From Nocardia arizonensis (GTDB lineage: Bacteria; Actinomycetota; Actinomycetes; Mycobacteriales; Mycobacteriaceae), in NCBI RefSeq assembly GCF_001310275.1, contig NZ_LGYZ01000088.1, positions 62,001-126,000 of the forward strand: a stretch of 64,000 nt of DNA, given 5' to 3'. Under the pieces are notes generated by a model, which saw only the letters and a list, made by a program, of their open reading frames with translations, did no database searches and was not told the origin of the DNA. Positions 61,469 through 64,000 of the stretch are shown piece by piece. Each line of letters opens with the position of its first letter. Position 1 is the first letter of the stretch. The translations under genes were made by a program, and so were the position numbers.

Positions 61469-61522
61469 GTTGGGGGGAATACCTTTCAGGAGAGTGGTTG
61501 TGGGATATGCCCGAATCAGTGG

Positions 61523-62494
61523 CTACTGACCCCAGCGCACATTGCTCAGCGGCCGCCAGCTCCGCTCATCCGTTAATCGGTCCGCGAGTTGATTGATCGC
61601 GTCGACCGTGGACTGATTCGCGATCTCCTTGTCCACGTCGACATCGAGAATCAACTGCTCTCGCATCTGCAACACGGGTTCGACCAGTATCGATCCGAGA
61701 ACCGAACTGGCGCCGATCTTCAGATCGCCCGCCAACTTGCTCAGCTGGCGATCCTGACGGTCCAGCCACGCCGTCAGCGCGGTCGACCCGTCCCGATAGA
61801 TCTTGTTCAGATCAGGAATAGCGGTACGCACGAATCGGATATTGGCCAGCAGTGCCTGCCGGTCGTGACCTGCCCATTCACCGCAATCGAGCAGACCGTT
61901 CGCACCGTACACCAAACCTTGCGCGGCGTGGATGTGCTGGCGGGTCCAACGATGGAAAACCAGCCATCGCGCCGTACGTGTACGGAATGCCTCGCCCGCG
62001 GTGGCCTTGAGGACGATCTCCATCGCGGCGGAGCGGCCCGCGCTGAGATCGACTATGCAGATATCGAATTCGCGGTCGACGGTCAGCAACAGGTCGGCGC
62101 AACGGTCCACGATATCGGTGTTCTTGCGGTGGTCGAATTCCGCGCCGCCCTTGTCGCCGGGGTACAGCACCAACTGACCGCCGCGGCCGCCGAGCTTGCG
62201 CAACTCCTGGCGATTGGTCTCCTCACGCACATTGACGCGCTCGGGAGTGTCCACTTTGCCCAGCAGATAGGAATGCATACCGCGGGCGCGTTCCACGCCC
62301 GGCGCGGCATCCTCGCGGGGCGGGAGCCCGTGCTCCAGACCGGTGATCTCGAAGAGCGCGCCCGAGGTCGGCGAGCCGAAATCGAAGTCGAGATAGGCGA
62401 CGCTGTTCCCTTTCGAGGACAATCGGAAGGCCACATTGCAGCTGGTCACCGACCGGCCGGTGCCGCCCTTGTCCGATGTCGCGAATACGATCAT
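61523..62494 (-). CDS. SCO2523-family variant P-loop (ParA/MinD-like) protein
   Basis: A 323-residue SIMIBI-type NTPase. The deviant Walker A reads SDKGGTGRSVTS: signature Lys9 is kept, but the phosphate-binding lysine is Arg14. VAYLDFDFGSPTSG matches the ParA switch I/Walker A' region (DxDxQ-type). DICIVDLSAGRSAAMEIVL is the Walker B strand. The change K to R suggests altered or absent hydrolysis, so it may be a nucleotide-dependent switch or scaffold. It is 4 nt downstream of the SCO2524-like stop, hence co-translated. Confidence 0.88.
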   Translation of the reverse strand: MIVFATSDKGGTGRSVTSCNVAFRLSSKGNSVAYLDFDFGSPTSGALFEITGLEHGLPPREDAAPGVERARGMHSYLLGKVDTPERVNVREETNRQELRKLGGRGGQLVLYPGDKGGAEFDHRKNTDIVDRCADLLLTVDREFDICIVDLSAGRSAAMEIVLKATAGEAFRTRTARWLVFHRWTRQHIHAAQGLVYGANGLLDCGEWAGHDRQALLANIRFVRTAIPDLNKIYRDGSTALTAWLDRQDRQLSKLAGDLKIGASSVLGSILVEPVLQMREQLILDVDVDKEIANQSTVDAINQLADRLTDERSWRPLSNVRWGQ

Positions 62495-62498
62495 GTCC

Positions 62499-63989
62499 TC
62501 ACACGTTCCTGTCCGCGTCGTGGCGTCCGATCGTGAGGTTGTCGAGTTCCCGCAGGGCTTCCAGGGTGCGCACCAGCGCGGCGGCGGCGTCGTTGCGGAC
62601 CAGCCGCCGCGATTCGTCGATCAGGTTCTCCACCCGCTGCATCGTCCCGGTACTGCGCAGGCCGACACCGACGGTGATGCTCAACAACTCCTGGTCGAAA
62701 CGGTGCTCGGCGGTGTCGAGCATGACACGCGCGACCGCTTGCAGTTCCGGCCAGTTCGGCGGCGAGGAGCGGTAGGTGCGCTCGGCGGCGACGAAGCACT
62801 CGATGAGCCGCTCGGTCATATACCACGACGGCACGGTCTCGCGCGGGGTGTCGCGACCACCGAAGACCTTGCCCGGATCGTCCCACAGGCCCGGCGCGCC
62901 GACATCGAGTCGCCTGCGGAAGAGGTGGTCCATCGTCTCCTTGCACAGGTCCATGAGCCTGTCGCGAGCGGCGACGTTGTTGGACAACCGCGCCGCCTGG
63001 AGCATGCGCTTGAGCAGAACGGGCGCGTAGTCCGACACCTCCCACACCAGCAGCGGGCCGTCGCCGATCTTCTCGGTACCGCGCAGCCGCAGGCGCACAC
63101 CCGGCATGTGCAGCCCCACGGCCGGATCGTCCGCGGTGGGACGGCGGATGATCCGGCCGCGTCCGGCCAATTCGTCGAAGATCGCCACGGCGCGGGTCAG
63201 ATCGTCGTCGGACGCGGTGCGCTCCACCAGATCCTGGATCAGCACGGCGGAGACGATGAGACTGTAGTAATCCGATTGCAGACCGTCGGAGGTGCGCCAG
63301 GGAATGTCTTCGAGCGGCCATTTCCCGTCGCCGAAACGCGCGACGGTGGACCAGTAGAGCTGCGTGAGTTCCCAGCGGGTACGCAATGCCTGGGCCAGCC
63401 GGTGCTGGTGTTCGTCCAGCATCCCCATCTCACCGGCTCGCGGTGAGAAGAGGTCGTTGATGCCGTCGAGGGCGACCATCGTGAAATAGAGATAGGGTCG
63501 GGATTCGGCGATACCCTCCGAGGAGGCTATCGGCGCCTTGATGAACCCGACCGGCGAGGCATCGGTGGGAATGCCCCAGCTCCAACCGCATTCGAACAGC
63601 AGATTGTCGTTCTCCAGCGAAAGGACCGAATTCTCCTGCCCGAGCACGACATCGCTGCGCAGCCTCGCCCGCACCCGTTCCAGGCTGGACTTGATGCCGT
63701 CGACCACCGAGGCCTCGGAGCGGCCCTCGGCATTGAGCATCTTGATGATCGCCTGTCCCTCAGGCGATTTCGGAAACATCGTATTGACGACGAAGCTGCG
63801 TACCAGACCGGTCATGGCCGCGGTCAAGCGGGCGCTGACGCCGGCCTGCAACCGCTCCATCTCCGCATCCGGCCTGCCCTGCCACACGGCGGTGATATGG
63901 TCGCGCAGGAAACGCAGTCCGGCCATGCAGACGGTCAACGACATCGAATACGAGTCGACGACCTGCACCTGCCGCTGTGCCGCCGTCAC
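62499..63989 (-). CDS. SCO2524-family protein, start possibly beyond window
   Basis: A 496-residue, mainly helical protein with no signal peptide. Segments such as GQENSVLSLENDNLLFECGW, DGINDLFSPRAGEMG and PSWYMTERLIECFVAAERTY are not part of a motif I know. The frame is open to the right edge, so GTG 63989 (GAGCGG upstream) may be internal. It is the first visible gene of the SCO2524-2523-2522-2521 order. In Streptomyces the next gene of the set is a SAM-dependent methyltransferase (SCO2525), which would lie just outside. Confidence 0.75.
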   Translation of the reverse strand: MTAAQRQVQVVDSYSMSLTVCMAGLRFLRDHITAVWQGRPDAEMERLQAGVSARLTAAMTGLVRSFVVNTMFPKSPEGQAIIKMLNAEGRSEASVVDGIKSSLERVRARLRSDVVLGQENSVLSLENDNLLFECGWSWGIPTDASPVGFIKAPIASSEGIAESRPYLYFTMVALDGINDLFSPRAGEMGMLDEHQHRLAQALRTRWELTQLYWSTVARFGDGKWPLEDIPWRTSDGLQSDYYSLIVSAVLIQDLVERTASDDDLTRAVAIFDELAGRGRIIRRPTADDPAVGLHMPGVRLRLRGTEKIGDGPLLVWEVSDYAPVLLKRMLQAARLSNNVAARDRLMDLCKETMDHLFRRRLDVGAPGLWDDPGKVFGGRDTPRETVPSWYMTERLIECFVAAERTYRSSPPNWPELQAVARVMLDTAEHRFDQELLSITVGVGLRSTGTMQRVENLIDESRRLVRNDAAAALVRTLEALRELDNLTIGRHDADRNV

Positions 63990-64000
63990 CGGCCGCTCGT

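Overview
The window is high-GC actinobacterial DNA, most likely from a mycolic-acid-bearing Nocardia-like organism. The evidence is an antigen-85-type esterase, a mycofactocin-coupled dehydrogenase, fused mycobacterial-style FadE and FadD/thiolase genes, and a narGHJI plus narK-nirBD-nnaR nitrate cluster. The genus is inference. No rRNA, tRNA, CRISPR array, intact insertion sequence or replication origin was seen.

Region 1 (1-33.2 kb) is a large acyl-CoA catabolic island. It holds a cytochrome P450, a ferredoxin with a CxxHxxC motif, a mycofactocin-type SDR and an aldehyde dehydrogenase (hydroxyl to acid). It also has two acyl-CoA synthetases, an alpha-methylacyl-CoA racemase and a class III CoA-transferase (activation and stereochemistry). 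Two acyl-CoA dehydrogenases, several crotonases and MaoC-type hydratases, three SDRs and three thiolases, one of them an SCP2-type enzyme next to a DUF35 protein, complete the route. Together these suffice on paper for terminal oxidation and beta-oxidation of a methyl-branched chain, such as a terpenoid or steroid side chain. No ring-cleavage genes are present and the substrate is unknown. Two AveC (spirocyclase)-like membrane proteins accompany it. Nine promoter regions share an AT-rich, near-palindromic motif close to AAATAGTTAACTGATT, which looks like the operator of one repressor.

Region 2 (33.2-34.2 kb) is a decayed junction with gene remnants and inverted repeats. Region 3 (34.2-41.3 kb) is the narGHJI nitrate reductase operon. 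Region 4 (41.3-47.2 kb) is mixed: a VOC protein, a secreted cupin, an antigen-85-like esterase, a collapsed and frameshifted NRPS remnant, an SDR and a divergent GlxA-type regulator. Region 5 (47.2-56.5 kb) is the nitrite/nitrate assimilation block narK-nirB-nirD-nnaR-sirohydrochlorin chelatase, with a GlnR-type repeated box upstream of narK. Divergent from it are a GntR regulator and a second NarK-like transporter.

Region 6 (56.6-64 kb) carries a conserved actinobacterial cassette of unknown function corresponding to the Streptomyces SCO2521-SCO2524 families. It includes an ATPase-like protein whose P-loop lysine is arginine. A second SCO2522-like paralogue, a GNAT and a potassium-channel-like protein with a VGLGD filter lie alongside. 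This is the best candidate in the window for an undescribed system.
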